The notes under the pieces: model-generated
Told to the model about the DNA's origin: nothing
The model's input: the letters and a program-made list of their open reading frames with translations, nothing else
Databases searched by the model: none
Translations under genes and position numbers: made by a program
Shown here: piece by piece, positions 33,290 through 44,353 of the stretch
Numbering within the stretch: position 1 is the stretch's first letter
How the letters are laid out: each line of letters opens with the position of its first letter
Assembly (NCBI GenBank): GCA_038503065.1
Contig: JBCAMK010000005.1
Location: 1,240,001-1,304,000, forward strand
DNA from: Paragyromitra xinjiangensis
Lineage: Eukaryota > Ascomycota > Pezizomycetes > Pezizales > Discinaceae
DNA length: 64,000 nucleotides
Reading direction: 5' to 3'

Positions 33290-36200
33290 ATGGCACAAGC
33301 AGGTGGTAATATTCGAGAGTGGCCGATAGCCGCATCTAATTATACCGTCGAAAATGTGAGAACTGCCTTTAAGTTGGACAAGTCGGAGACGCAGGAATTT
33401 CTCGGCTCAGATGCTGTTACCGATGCCGTTTCAGAGCTAGTAGCATGGAAGACGAAGTATGCCACTGCTCAGTCGCCTTCACTAGCGCAAGTTACCACAA
33501 GGAATATTGTCCCCGCCGGCCAGCAACCTGTGGGAAAACTTCAGGTATATCAATCTAAACACCCACTCTGACATCACGTACTCTGACATCGGTTATCTCT
33601 GACATCGCACACTCTGACATCGCACACTCTGACATCTCTTGATATAAATAGGAATATATGACCATACTCGAGGGCCTAGTCGATGGTGCTCGGGTTTTTT
33701 TTGCTCTTGGTCCCAATGACCCCGTAGTTCTCAACGATATTCGCGATGCCCATCGGGTTCTAGGCTGTGCTGCTCGGCAGGCCGTACGCAGTGGCGGCAC
33801 CCCGGCTGCCACCCCGAGACGGCCAGCGGCTCCAGCTCCGGCTTCTGTAGCTACTACTCCAAGGGCATCTCGACGATCAGCAACCGCAGGCACTTCTTCT
33901 TCGTCTGCCACTCCTTCGACCGCCACCTCAAGTGCGAGAAGGCCAGCAACCCGGGCCCCTTCTACCTCTCAAGCCTCTCCTTCGACCCAGGTCGGTGCTA
34001 GAAGAAGCACTGGTGCTAGGAGTACTTCTCGGTCTCGAACTTTGGCAAGGCGCGATGCCGTCCCTGCAGCCCGTACAGCTCCATCCCAGCGAGACTCTGG
34101 GAGCCCACCACGCAGCAGGATTCGAGTGGAAGACCGTGGAGATCCGGAACCCACGATTGAGAAACGAGTCGATCTTCAAATGGTATGGGATAATCACCCA
34201 CCGGAAGTGCCGAAAAGGAGCGCCCTAAAGTTTCAGGCAAACATCCAACGCCGCCTGCAGTACTGGGGTGACTTCGAGCGCTGGGTAGAGACCGAATATG
34301 GCCTATCTTTCCTTGGGTTACGAGTCGCTCAGTACTTGGCCAGCACCACGCCATCACCGCAACCGAAGTTTGATCTGGACGATTATGAGCTTACAGAGGC
34401 GGATTGGGAGTTTGCTGTATCCAATGCTAGCCGCATGGGGATCTTAATGGTATCACTCACGACCGCTCCACAAGCTCCAGCTCCAGCCCCAGCACCTCCC
34501 CATGTGTCAGTGTCAGAGTCGGCAGCGCAGCCCGAAACCAACGATACCGCAGACAATGAGGAGAGGGAGAGGGAGAGGGAGAGGGAGAGGGAGAGGACCG
34601 ACCAAAGCCTCCGGCGATCCACCAGCAGAGTGGCAAACCTTCGCATTGGCAACGAAGCTCCTGAAGATCAAGATGTTGAAATGCCTGACCGGCCCCAGGA
34701 GACGCTATCCCCCGCGCGCAACCCGGCTAGGCAATCAGGCCTGGCTGCTAGAACACCCACACCCATTGATGAGCAGGACCCGATGGAGGATGAAACAGAA
34801 GATCAGGGCGCAGCTGAAGGGAAGGGGAAGCAGAGGGAGGAAGGGAGGGGAGGGGAGGATCAGGGCGCAGCTGGAGGGAAGGGGAAGCAGAAGGAGGAGG
34901 GGGAGGAAGGGAAGGAGGAAGGGGGAGGAAGGGGGAGGAGGGGGGGAGGGGGATAACCCACCGGCGGATAGCAGCGAAGATTCGGCCAGTTCGCAGTCGG
35001 AACCAGATATCGGTGAAATAGTGAAACCCACGCGGCGTCTCACCGGCATTGGCCGGGGCGGGCCTGACAGCCAGGTTAAACCCAGGCCGAAGGTTCTGAT
35101 CAACACAGATGCCGACTTTGATCTAATTGCCGGGGCTCCATTCGATAAAATAGTTCTTGGTGAGACTGGAGATGATTCTCGGAAGGAAGGGCCCGATGAC
35201 GCCGAAGGAGATACAGCTAGTGTTGAATGGTACGAGTCATGCTCTGACAACCCACTCTGACAGTACACTCTGACAGTCGGCGTTTAATTTAGGTTGCACA
35301 GAATCCTGGATAACGAGATCTTCCAAAGGGAGAATCTCCAAGAGTCGTTCACTGCCTTGGGCATAGACCCGGCGACACGGGCTTTTCCATTGATCAAACC
35401 TCCATTCAAATTTATGGACCACCAGATAATCGGCATCAATTGGATGAAGGAAAAGGAAGAGGGTTTAGCATATGGGGGACTCCTCGCTGATGACTGTGGC
35501 ACGGGTAAAGTAAGTGTTCAATCAAACCGTTCCACATCACTCTGATATTATTTCTTATTCCTGACTCGGACCAACCAGACAATGACACTGCTGGGACTAC
35601 TGTGTATTCAAGCTCATGAGTACGAAGCACGTCGGGTCCAGCAAAACTTGACTACGGAATTCTACCAGCAGGCTCTCGGGACCTACGAACGATCCAAAAG
35701 GGAAGGGACACTCAAGGAGGGAGATATGAAGCCCCGGAACCCGGATAAGATCTTCATGGGACCGACGTTGATAATCTGGTACCAATAACTCTGACACTCA
35801 CTCTGACACTGTCAGTACTGACTCTGACGTTTGTGATCTTTAGTCCGGTTCCAATGATTTCGGAATGGCAAGAGGCAATTCGTAGCAACACTCTACTCAC
35901 TCCGATTCTCCACTATGGCAACACTTTTTTCGATAGGAGGGCTTGGCACCAAATCAACTCTGCCAGCAAATTCCCGTGGCGCCATGTCATCATTACCACA
36001 AAGGAAACGTTGATGAAACGTTGGAACACCAAGGACTTCCGGGGCCGAAGATTTTGGGGTACTGAAGACTTGCTTCTTCAGCGTTTAGTACTCGACGAAG
36101 CTCATCGCTTCCGAGTGTCCGGCGCCCCCCCAGCAGGCGTCATTAGCCCCACCACAGGATTACTTTCCCGCAGCGACCCAAACAATGCCATGGCAATGTG

Positions 36201-37887
36201 GGCAAAAAATTTGGACTCGCTAAATCCAGAGGCCAAATGGATGTTAACGGCCACCCCTCTAGTAAGTACCATGTCAGACCTCCGGTGGGTATGTCGGTTC
36301 CTACAACGGCCTGAGTGGCTATCGGACAACCTGCCCCCAGATACGTTTGCCAATAAACACGACATCGAGTTAGGAGCGTGGTTCCAAAACCCTGATCGAC
36401 CCAGCGAGGACGGAAATAATCTGGATGCAGCCTTTACTCCTGTCGCAGATCCGTTCCGGGATTATAAGGCACATGGCTCTTATGTCCACTGCACAACAAA
36501 AGCCTGGAACGCCTTTATCTGGGGCAATCTCAATAATGCATCGAAGTTGCAGCACCTCCAGCGCACAGGAATGATCACCCCGAGCCAGCGGCAACATTTG
36601 TCAGACTCCTGCGGATAGTGGGAGGATATGCGCAAGAGATTTTGCGTACTCTGATACTCCGCCGCTCGATGGTCAGCAGGATTCCGTTTCGGGTGGGTAA
36701 GCCGATTATCGATATACCCGTCATGAAGACTGTCACCACTCGCCTGCAGTTCGCAGATGACGGATCCAAGGATGTTTATTCCTTCCTAGTCGACAATTAT
36801 GCCCAAATACGCGCTTCTTTTGGCAGGTCAATAGCAGAAGGGCAGCAAGCGCCAATTCCAGGCCATAAATTTGGCCCCCGTTGGCGTTATATTCGTTTGG
36901 TTTCATTGTCCCCTTTGCTTGCCTATGCTTCCTTTGCCGAGGAGTTTTCCACGGAGAACTTATTCAGCAAGGACCGGGCGGATGAAGGCCGTCCACACCG
37001 TTTGAAGGTGAAATCTCTGCTGACGAAGTTCCGCGAGCAAATGCCGGACAGGGGAACAGATTTCTACCCGGAATCTATGGCCAACATGAGCGATGAGGAT
37101 ATGGTCCGGGCAATGGAATTCTGCAGTCCAAAATTGGGTCGACTCAAAGATCGATTGCACGAATTGGTCACTTTGGGCGGGAAGAAGGTTATATTGTGGG
37201 TCTATTGGCCTCTGTCGCAATGGCTAATTCAAGAAGTAAGTAGCCTTCTGTCAGTGTCAGTGTCAGTGTCAGTGTCAGTGTCAGTGTCAGTGTCAGTGTT
37301 GGCGTCAGCGTCAGTGTCAGTGTTGGCGTCAGCGTCAGTGTTGGCGTCGGCGTCGGCCCCACTTGATCTCTTAATCGCTCGATCATGTTCTAACATAAAA
37401 CTAGTACGTTCGACTGCTCGGGATTACCTGCTTCGCTGTCTACAGTGGTCTAAGCAATAAGAATCGTGACAAAATAAAGGATTCATTCAATAAAACCAAG
37501 GACATCGACGTTCTGGTCCTCTCCTATCTCTGCAGCAACGAGGGCATCAATCTTCACTATCAATGCTCGGATACCATCATGGTAGAGCAAGGTCTTTCCT
37601 ATGCATCGGAGCATCAGGCATGGAGTCGGGTCCGCCGCATCGGGCAAAAGGAAGAGCAAAACACCGAGCGTCTAGTTAATCTCCAAACGATCGATACATT
37701 GATCGAGAAGGCCCAGCGGGAGCGCCAGAGCCCTATGCTATATGCATGGGGAATTATGGAGAGCCTCGGGGGAATAGCAGACACAGACGAGGTCTTTGAC
37801 ACGTTGATCGGCAAGATACCTCCAGCGGTTTTAAAAGACCAGATTATTGGACGCGGGGGCCCAGATGAGCTCGAAATAGAGGACTGA
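33290..37887 (+). CDS. SNF2-family helicase-like ATPase, multi-exon, element-borne
   Basis: Proposed exons: 33,290-33,544, 33,652-35,229, 35,293-35,509, 35,579-35,778, 35,844-37,235 and 37,405-37,887. The N-terminal half is Ser/Thr/Pro and Glu/Arg-rich, low complexity. The ATPase core follows: MDHQIIGINWMKE, Walker A as DCGTGK-TMTLLGLL across an intron, LIICPVPMISEWQ, the DEAH box LDEAHRF, TATPLVS, then VYSGLSNKN, VLVLSYLCSNEGINL and QAWSRVRRIGQ (motif VI). Two frame changes remain: in the GGGAGGA tract (34,890-34,955) and near 36,570-36,600. Several introns contain CTCTGAC repeats. SNF2 proteins translocate on DNA and remodel chromatin. A role in helping transposition is possible but unproven. 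Confidence 0.75.
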
Positions 37888-38647
37888 CTCGGCACTCGTC
37901 AGACTTCTATTCTGTCAGAGTTGCGCCGGTTAGGATATGGGTATTGGTTTTCTTTCTTGTTTTGTTCGGGTATTACTATGGGTACGGGATGGGTACGGGA
38001 TGGGTACGGGATGGGTACGGGATGGGTATCGGGGGACAGGGTATTGGTTTTCTTTTCTTTTGTCTGGGTGCTGCTGCGGGTACAGGTATCGGGGGGATAT
38101 GGGTATTCGTTTTCTTACTAGTTTTGTCCGGAGCCCGATGAGCTCGAAACAGGCGGCTGACTCGATATTTGTCAGACCTCCTATTCTGTCAGAGTTGCGC
38201 CGTCGGGGGTATCAGTTTCCCTTCTTATTTTGTCAGGATATTACTATAGGTATGGGACGGGTATCGGGGGCATATTTTTGGTTTTCTTTATTTCGTTTCT
38301 GTTTTTTCCATGGGTTATCTTTATTATGTGGCGGAGGGTTTACTTTTACTATGGGGACGGGCTCGGAGTACTGCAAATTTGTATTTATTGGGAGGAATAG
38401 GAAGGTTTTTTTCGAGTGAGAAGACATGATATTCGACTTGAGCCTAGCGTCGCAGATCCTTCCAGCTCCGCGGGTCTCAGGCCTCCCAGTACCGTGGATC
38501 CCCCTTTATCTATCCCCCTTTCTTCTTACGATCCCTCTCCCTCTTCTACCAACCATCATAGCCTTGCATTACTGCCTTCACTCCCCTGTTTCGCCCCATC
38601 ACCCTTGTTTCCCCCCCTTGATTGTATTTGTATTAAACATCCTCGCC
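37888..38647 (+). repeat. Spacer with a duplicated helicase 3' end and GGGTACGGGAT tandem repeats
   Basis: The stretch 37,858-37,980 (CAGATGAGCTCGAAATAG..., GTCAGAGTTGCGCCG, TTTTGTTCGGGTATTACTAT) recurs imperfectly at 38,128-38,262. The second copy therefore repeats the helicase stop-codon region. Between them five ~10 bp units of GGGTACGGGAT run from 37,979 to 38,030. No gene is seen; 38,430-38,640 is a pyrimidine-rich leader of the next gene. Confidence 0.7.
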
Positions 38648-40593
38648 ATGCCTCCAAAAAGTCAAGCAATATACCCTGATACACAACGAAAGACGCGTAA
38701 TTCAGCTGCATCGTCGTCTACAAATACTGACAGCAGACGTGGCAGAGTTTCGAGAAAACCCTTGGGTGGTCACGCGTCGACACGTCGAAGGGCCACCACT
38801 GCCCTGACACTACCAGACAGCCAGGCAGCCAGCCAGTCAGAGTACGACTCTGACACGGCGACGGGGGCAGATGTTCTCGCAAGTTCCAACATTTTGGTGC
38901 CAGCTACTCCTTTCGAACCTTCTACCATGCCACCTCCTCCTCCTCCTCCTCCTACTCCGCCACCTCCTCCCCCTACTCCGCCACCTCCTCCCCCTACTCT
39001 TCCTCCCCTTCGCAGACACCCCAAACCGAGCCCTTGAGCATACTATCGTCTCCTCCAGTTGCTGTCACCGCTACCCAACATCCGCCTTGTGCTCAGCGGA
39101 GTCCGAGAGAGCTAGACTTAACTCCCCAGACCCCGCTCCCCAGCATTCAGCAAAGCCCAGATCTAGGAGATTTTGAGGACTTGGGGCAACTAGAAGTGAT
39201 GATGATTCTTCCGGGCCGTACTTGCTATACTCTTCCAATAGAACTCCGACCCCATTTCAACCGCCTGTGAGGAAGTCTATTGGACCTGGCGTAAGCTATC
39301 CCCTTCAAATAGGATATGTATCCTGCATCGGCTTCAACTCTGACATTTACTCTGACATTGGCTTACTCATACTGATAGTCCTCCGTTTCCAATTTGTCTT
39401 CAAGCAGTGGACACGATAGTAATGGGAGCGGTAGCTATGCCGGCAGCAATTTCCGAAAAAGGAGGTCGGCCTCGACGCTGTCAGACTCGGTCCCGCCTAG
39501 TGAGGCAAGATCACGGGACAAGAGAAAAATAGGCACACTGAGGGATAGAGGTGAGCTTAATCCCAACTGGTCAATTGCAAGAGATATATTCGTACTACGA
39601 ATACAGACGGAAAACCCCTACCCCCGGCCAGACGTGCAGGAGATGATGGCTGTTTCTGTGTTTCGAGAGGCGTATGGGGAATCGGGCGATCGATTCGACC
39701 TCAGCGAGATCGGCGATACCGAAATTCACATGGTATCAACCTTCCTTTCCTGTACGCAGTTAGTGGAGGCTGACACTGAGGCTCTGGCATAAAGTTGGCA
39801 GACCGTATATCAACCTCCCGAGGGTACTTTGCCGAAGCGGCTAGGGAGTGTGTTTGTAAGGTGTACGGCCTTGATACATTGAAGGGAGACGACCTCCTTA
39901 ATCGCGTTCGTAGGCTTATACGCGATAACAGTCATCGTTTCCACTTTTCGGATGAGAAGAAAAAGGCGAGTTACCAGTAGTTTCCTTAACCGCTCGTCCT
40001 TCAGATCACAGTAGAGTGCTAACCCGAACACAGGTCCCGAAGAAAATGTTTTGCCATTTCGCAATCGCTAATGTAATTCACGGTGCTTGGGACGGCAAAA
40101 ACATATGCACGCCGACCTCACACCCGAAAATATAGCGACGAGATTAGCCCAGTGGCCTTGGTTTTGGCGACAGTAGCTATCCGGTACGCTCTTGACAATT
40201 GGTCTTCGGGAGTATCTTAGGAAAAACTTTGAAGGAGGGACGTTTAAAGGTGAGCCTGTGTGTATACCGTGTCCATTCGGAACGTCAGAGTCGGAACGTC
40301 AGAGTCGGCATGTCAGAGTCGGCATGTCAGAGTCTGCACGTCAGAGTCTGCAGGACGGGATATTGTACAATTATCAGAGCTGATTGCAAGGCGAAGGGGT
40401 CTACGATGAGTATACCAATCAGTGGAACACAATACCGAAAGAATCGCAGCGAATTATCCTCGGCATCCAACTAACGGAGGTAAAAAGGTTATCGGGATGG
40501 GAGACTGGCGATGGAGGGAAACCGGCGGTGGTGTGGAACCCGGAGGTGGATTTGCTTGCGGACGATAGCGATGATTCTGGTGACGGCTGTTGA
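38648..40593 (+). CDS. DUF6532-like protein gene, element-borne (frame breaks)
   Basis: It starts MPPKSQAIYPDTQRKTRN with a basic Ser-rich head and a long polyproline tract. The frame changes near 39,000-39,280. Plausible introns are 39,291-39,378, 39,733-39,794, 39,966-40,033 (GC donor) and 40,250-40,390. Downstream pieces read YFAEAARECVCKVYGL, FCHFAIANVIHGAWDG, SPVALVLATVAIRYALDNW and KGEGVYDEYTNQW, an order that resembles the fungal DUF6532 domain. A frame break remains near 40,090 in an A run. I recognise no catalytic residues. The last intron is filled with GTCAGAGTCGGC repeats. DUF6532 is a family of unknown function; the assignment is tentative. Confidence 0.45.
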
Positions 40594-41290
40594 TGGGAAT
40601 GGGATTTAGGGAAAGTATATTACAGCGTAGAATAGAATGATAGATTAGCATAGATTAGCATAGATTAGCGTAGCATAAAGCATAAAGCATAAAGCATAGC
40701 AGAATAGAAGAAATAAATATAATCTCCGGGCACAATGTATCACTCTGACAGCGTCAGAGTAGTATACGAAATGACAATTAGAGATTTGAGAACACTCACA
40801 GAAGACTATCGTCGCGTTCACGAAGCCTCCTAAAACACGCTCCGAAGCATATACAAAGCTTCCCCAATTCCCTCTGACAGTGTACGAGAACGCTCCCAAA
40901 AGACTATCATCACGTACACAAAGCCTCCCAACACACGCTCAGAAGTGTACACAAAGCCTCCCCAATTCACTCTGACAGCGTACAAGAATGCTCCTAGAGG
41001 ACTATCATCGCGTACAGGGAATCTACAGAATGGCTTCGAGGAGCCGCGCAAGTTACATTTCCAAAGGTCTCGATAGTTTACCTATTGGCTGTCAAAGCTT
41101 ATTGAAAGCACGGTGAAAGCACGGTAAAAGCACGGTCAAAGCAAATGAAAAACATGGGATATGCTTTTGGTTGTCTCTTGATAGACATTAAAAAGCTCGA
41201 TTGGTCGTTTTCGCCTATTTCGCCTATTTTTGTTACCATAGCGTGTCAAAGGCTATGGTAACACGCAAAAGGCGGGTGGTAGCAAATCAA
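40594..41290 (+). repeat. Right subterminal region with CTCTGACAG repeats
   Basis: Short tandem repeats GATTAGCATAG and CATAAAG (40,645-40,700) are followed by ~100-130 bp units around CTCTGACAG at 40,743, 40,872 and 40,970. Each carries GTACACAAAGCCTCCC and AAGACTATCATC. A final stretch has GAAAGCACGGT direct repeats (41,105-41,140). GGGAGGCTTTGTGT of the left end appears inverted here. No coding sequence is seen. Confidence 0.65.
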
Positions 41291-41303
41291 GCTTTTCGCG
41301 ACG
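41291..41303 (-). repeat. Right terminal inverted repeat of the 13.1 kb element
   Basis: GCTTTTCGCGACG, the exact reverse complement of the left terminus, followed by CA, the target duplicate. Confidence 0.78.
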
Positions 41304-41305
41304 CA

Positions 41306-43006
41306 GTATCTTGAAGCACATACCTGCTCTCTATTAGGGTCCCAAATTGCGCACCCTGGTGACAGGAGATCGCAGGATCTCGCTTGCAATTGAGTCAATA
41401 ACCCTGGCCCTAGAGACTTAGCAAATTTTTGGTAAAGGTCTTTTGCTGCCACTCGTATTGTTGCCACGTTATCCCTTTATCTTACTCCCACCCATCCACA
41501 CCCATCCACACCCATCCACACTCCCTATTACCCTTCCCTCCCTACTATGCAGTTACATGAACTTTGCTAACATCGTGACTTCAGTTCCAACATCCCACAT
41601 ACATTCGGACATCGTTGACAGCAGACATAGAACCCTATTACATCGGACCTCGCCTGGTTGGACCCCTTCAGCCACAGACCCCTTCAGCAGCAAACCTCGC
41701 TCGCTTCCACAGCCTGCTGAATCGACTGCCTGAGAGCCTCCCGAGCTGCCTCCGAATCGGCTGTTTCTAAGTCTCCGAATCCTGCTGAATTGACTGCCGA
41801 ATTGACTGCTGAATAGACTCCTGAATTGACTCCGAATCGGCTGTTTCTGAGCCTCTGAATCCTGCTGAATTGACTGCCGAATTGACTTCTGAATAGACTC
41901 CGAATCGGCTGTTTCTGAGTCTCCGAATCCACTGCTGAATTGACTGCTGAATTGACTGCTCAATAGACTCCAAATCGACTCCCGAATAGGCTCCGAATTG
42001 ACTGCTGAATAGGCTTCTAAATAGACTCCAAATCGACTCCAAATCAGCTGTTTCTAAGCCTCCGAATCCTGCTGAATTGACTCCTGAATTGACTCCGAAT
42101 CGGCTGTTTCTGAGCCTCCGAATCCACTGCTGAATTGACTGCCGAATAGACTCCGAATCGGCTCCGAATCGGCTGTTTCTAAGCCTCCAAATCCCACTGA
42201 ATTGACTGCTGAATTGACTGCTCAATCGACTCCCGAATAGGCTCCCGAATAGGCTCCCGAATAGGCTCCCGAATAGGCTCCAAATTGACTGCTGAATAGG
42301 CTCCTGAATAGGCTCCAAATTGACTGCTGAATTGAATGCCGAATAGGCTCCTAAATCGACTCCGAATTGACTCCGAATCAGCTGTTTCTAAGCCTCCGAA
42401 TCCTGCCGAATCCACTGCTGAATTGACTGCTGAATAGACTGCTGAATAGACTCCGAATTGACTGCGGAATTGACTGCTGAATAGACACCCAATTGATGCC
42501 TGAACCTCTTCCAAATCCACAGCCAAACCGCTGCCGAATCCACTGCCTGCCAGCGCCTGAAACAACTGCTGAATAGTAGACCAAACAATCAATTTTGGTC
42601 AGGTGAGTTTAGTGCGAGGGGGGGTTGATTTTGTACATATAGATCCCGTAGTGTAGCTTTTCAATATACATAGCCGAATTGATACCAATAATCATGAACA
42701 TTCGCGTACCCCCAGTAGTATAGGCAACCTACAAGTGGACCTACAAGCGGACCAACAAGTGGCCTACAAGCGACAGTGTGGTCCACAGGTATTGATAGAG
42801 CTCCAGGAACTTGAAGGTCCGCCACCTATGGTAAGTAGTCCAGGGAGGTCCATGAGGGTCTGTGAGAAGTGGTGTGTGGTCCAGGAACCGTGCACAAGGG
42901 TCCTTGGGATATGGCTGTTCCATGGACTGGCACTTGCCTCCATCTGGTCCGTGCAGTCCATGAGGGTCCGGGAGCGCCCAGGAGCCGAGAATCGGTTTTG
43001 CTGATG
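41306..43006. mobile_element. CATCAGCAAAA-ended element, copy 2, right part
   Basis: This continues the left part at 27,820-28,219 and follows copy 1 from about 15,540 to 17,205. It includes a well conserved ~95 bp block (42,625-42,720) matching 16,840-16,940. It ends GAATCGGTTTTGCTGATG and is followed by TT, matching the TT before 27,820, a 2 bp duplication. No transposase is seen. Confidence 0.78.
41705..42560. repeat. Minisatellite of ~12 bp GAATTGACTGCT-like units (copy 2)
   Basis: Same unit types as 15,978-16,780 but a different order and number of units, including four successive GAATAGGCTCCC units near 42,235-42,280. Unit shuffling between copies shows that the array evolves quickly. 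Confidence 0.85.
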
Positions 43007-43299
43007 TTATCCTCCTAGAGATATGAATAAGTTGTTAGGCGCTCCACGAGCTAACTGCAGCGACGAAGAGCACCCATTTCCTCCAGGAGATAGCTGGAGT
43101 CGAAAGGATTAGGTATATCCTCCAGGAGGAAATCGTAGTGCAACCACTCCTCAAGGAGGTCAGGGAGCACACGGAGGTTGAGGAGAAAATTGCCTCCCTG
43201 GGAGACATGCCCACACTCCAGGAGGCGATAATTATTTTTACTGATGTTCTGAAGAGACCCGCTCATGATCATTGACAGGATTCAGGGTTAACCGGATCC
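43007..43299. other. Spacer with CTCCAGGAGG palindromes
   Basis: About 290 bp with several near-palindromes (CCTCCAGGAG at about 43,080-43,090, CCTCCAGGAGG near 43,120, CTCAAGGAGG near 43,153, CTCCAGGAGG near 43,215). No convincing ORF or element ends were found. Confidence 0.45.
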
Positions 43300-43546
43300 C
43301 CCAGCTGAGTAGAACTGAGTAGAGGCGGTGAGCATGCAGTACTACAAGTACTGGCGAGCCCTGCCACCAGTTGCTCTTCTCCATCTTCAATCAGAGACCT
43401 AGTGACGAGAATTACCGAGTTCCACCCTTAAGATTATTGAGTATACTGCATGAAAATACTTTAAGATCTCAGCTTGACTTTAGTATAAGCAACGGCCATT
43501 TTCCTACCTAGCCTTAGCAGTTGTCTAGAGGATCACCCCCGTTACA
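43300..43546 (-). repeat. Diverged fragment related to LTR1/LTR2
   Basis: On the minus strand it starts TGTAACGGGGGTGATC and contains AACGGCC and a CTTAAGGGTGG-type segment in the same order as LTR1 (13,195 leftwards). Its far end is not defined. It marks the right edge of the repeat island. Confidence 0.5.
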
Positions 43547-44353
43547 GTCAAGTCATCACTCATGTCTCGGCACCCCCCTCAACATGTTAGGCAACCTTTA
43601 CCTTTGCCAAGAAAACACACAATCCCTTTATCCCACAAGAACAAAAGAGACAAGTACATATACTTCGAAGGTACCTAAAACGAGACTCCTTTTTGTGTGG
43701 AAACAAGTGCCGAACAAGTACAAATACCTAAACCTTTTTCCCTGACCTAACATAACATGCTATCCATGAAACTACCCTACCCTGTACAAAGCTATTCAGT
43801 TCCTACTACAAGGTTCTAGAGACCATATATCTTCCCTTATGTAATTTGGTTAACTGTGAAACTCGGCATTACAACTAGAAAAGGTGGTCGTGTTCTAAAA
43901 CTGCGCGTGCCATACATTCACACATCGCACGCCTATAAACCCCCGCACATCATCTCATAATTTTGCTCCGAAGAATTCTCCCAGACTTAGTCCTACCCCG
44001 ATTCGACTTTACTTGTTTTTAGACTCATACCCTGACGGACAAATACCCAAAACAATTAGTTTTGAACCAATAGACGGTTATTGATTTCACGGTTTTGGTC
44101 AGATTCTATCCACTATACCAGTGCAACTTCGTTCGCTCTTAGTGCTGCTGGAAGTCGTCCACCCTCCGTTGGCATACTCCTGTCTTGCCTGTTCGGCGCC
44201 GGATCTTCAAAGTCTGGCAAGTCAGCTTATACGGTAACATTTACCCGATACACACTAACCGCCATCCTTGTCTTGGCAAAAGCTTTCTTTTTCTTTTTCT
44301 TTTGGACCCGTTTGAGCTCCTTTCGATATTTGAACTGCACATTTCACGCAACC
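43547..44353. other. Spacer and 5' region of the PQ-loop gene
   Basis: No gene recognised in 43,547-44,353. The last few hundred bases are pyrimidine-rich with CTTTTTCTTTTTC just before the next ATG, usual for a fungal 5' leader. Confidence 0.4.

Larger units (their letters stand above)
28220..41303. mobile_element. 13.1 kb Plavaka-type (CACTA superfamily) transposon with helicase, DUF6532-like and ubiquitin-array cargo
   Basis: The ends are a perfect 13 bp inverted repeat, CGTCGCGAAAAGC (28,220-28,232 and 41,291-41,303). A CA dinucleotide flanks both sides (28,218-28,219 and 41,304-41,305). Comparison with copy 1 around 15,530, where CTCCACCAGTGCCCTGA is continuous, shows the pre-insertion site and supports these exact ends. 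Inside are, from the left, subterminal repeats, a ubiquitin-fragment array, a transposase (minus), then divergent plus-strand SNF2 helicase and DUF6532-like genes, then more subterminal repeats. CTCTGAC(A/G) motifs recur throughout. Frameshifts in all three genes suggest partial decay or assembly indels. Confidence 0.8.
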
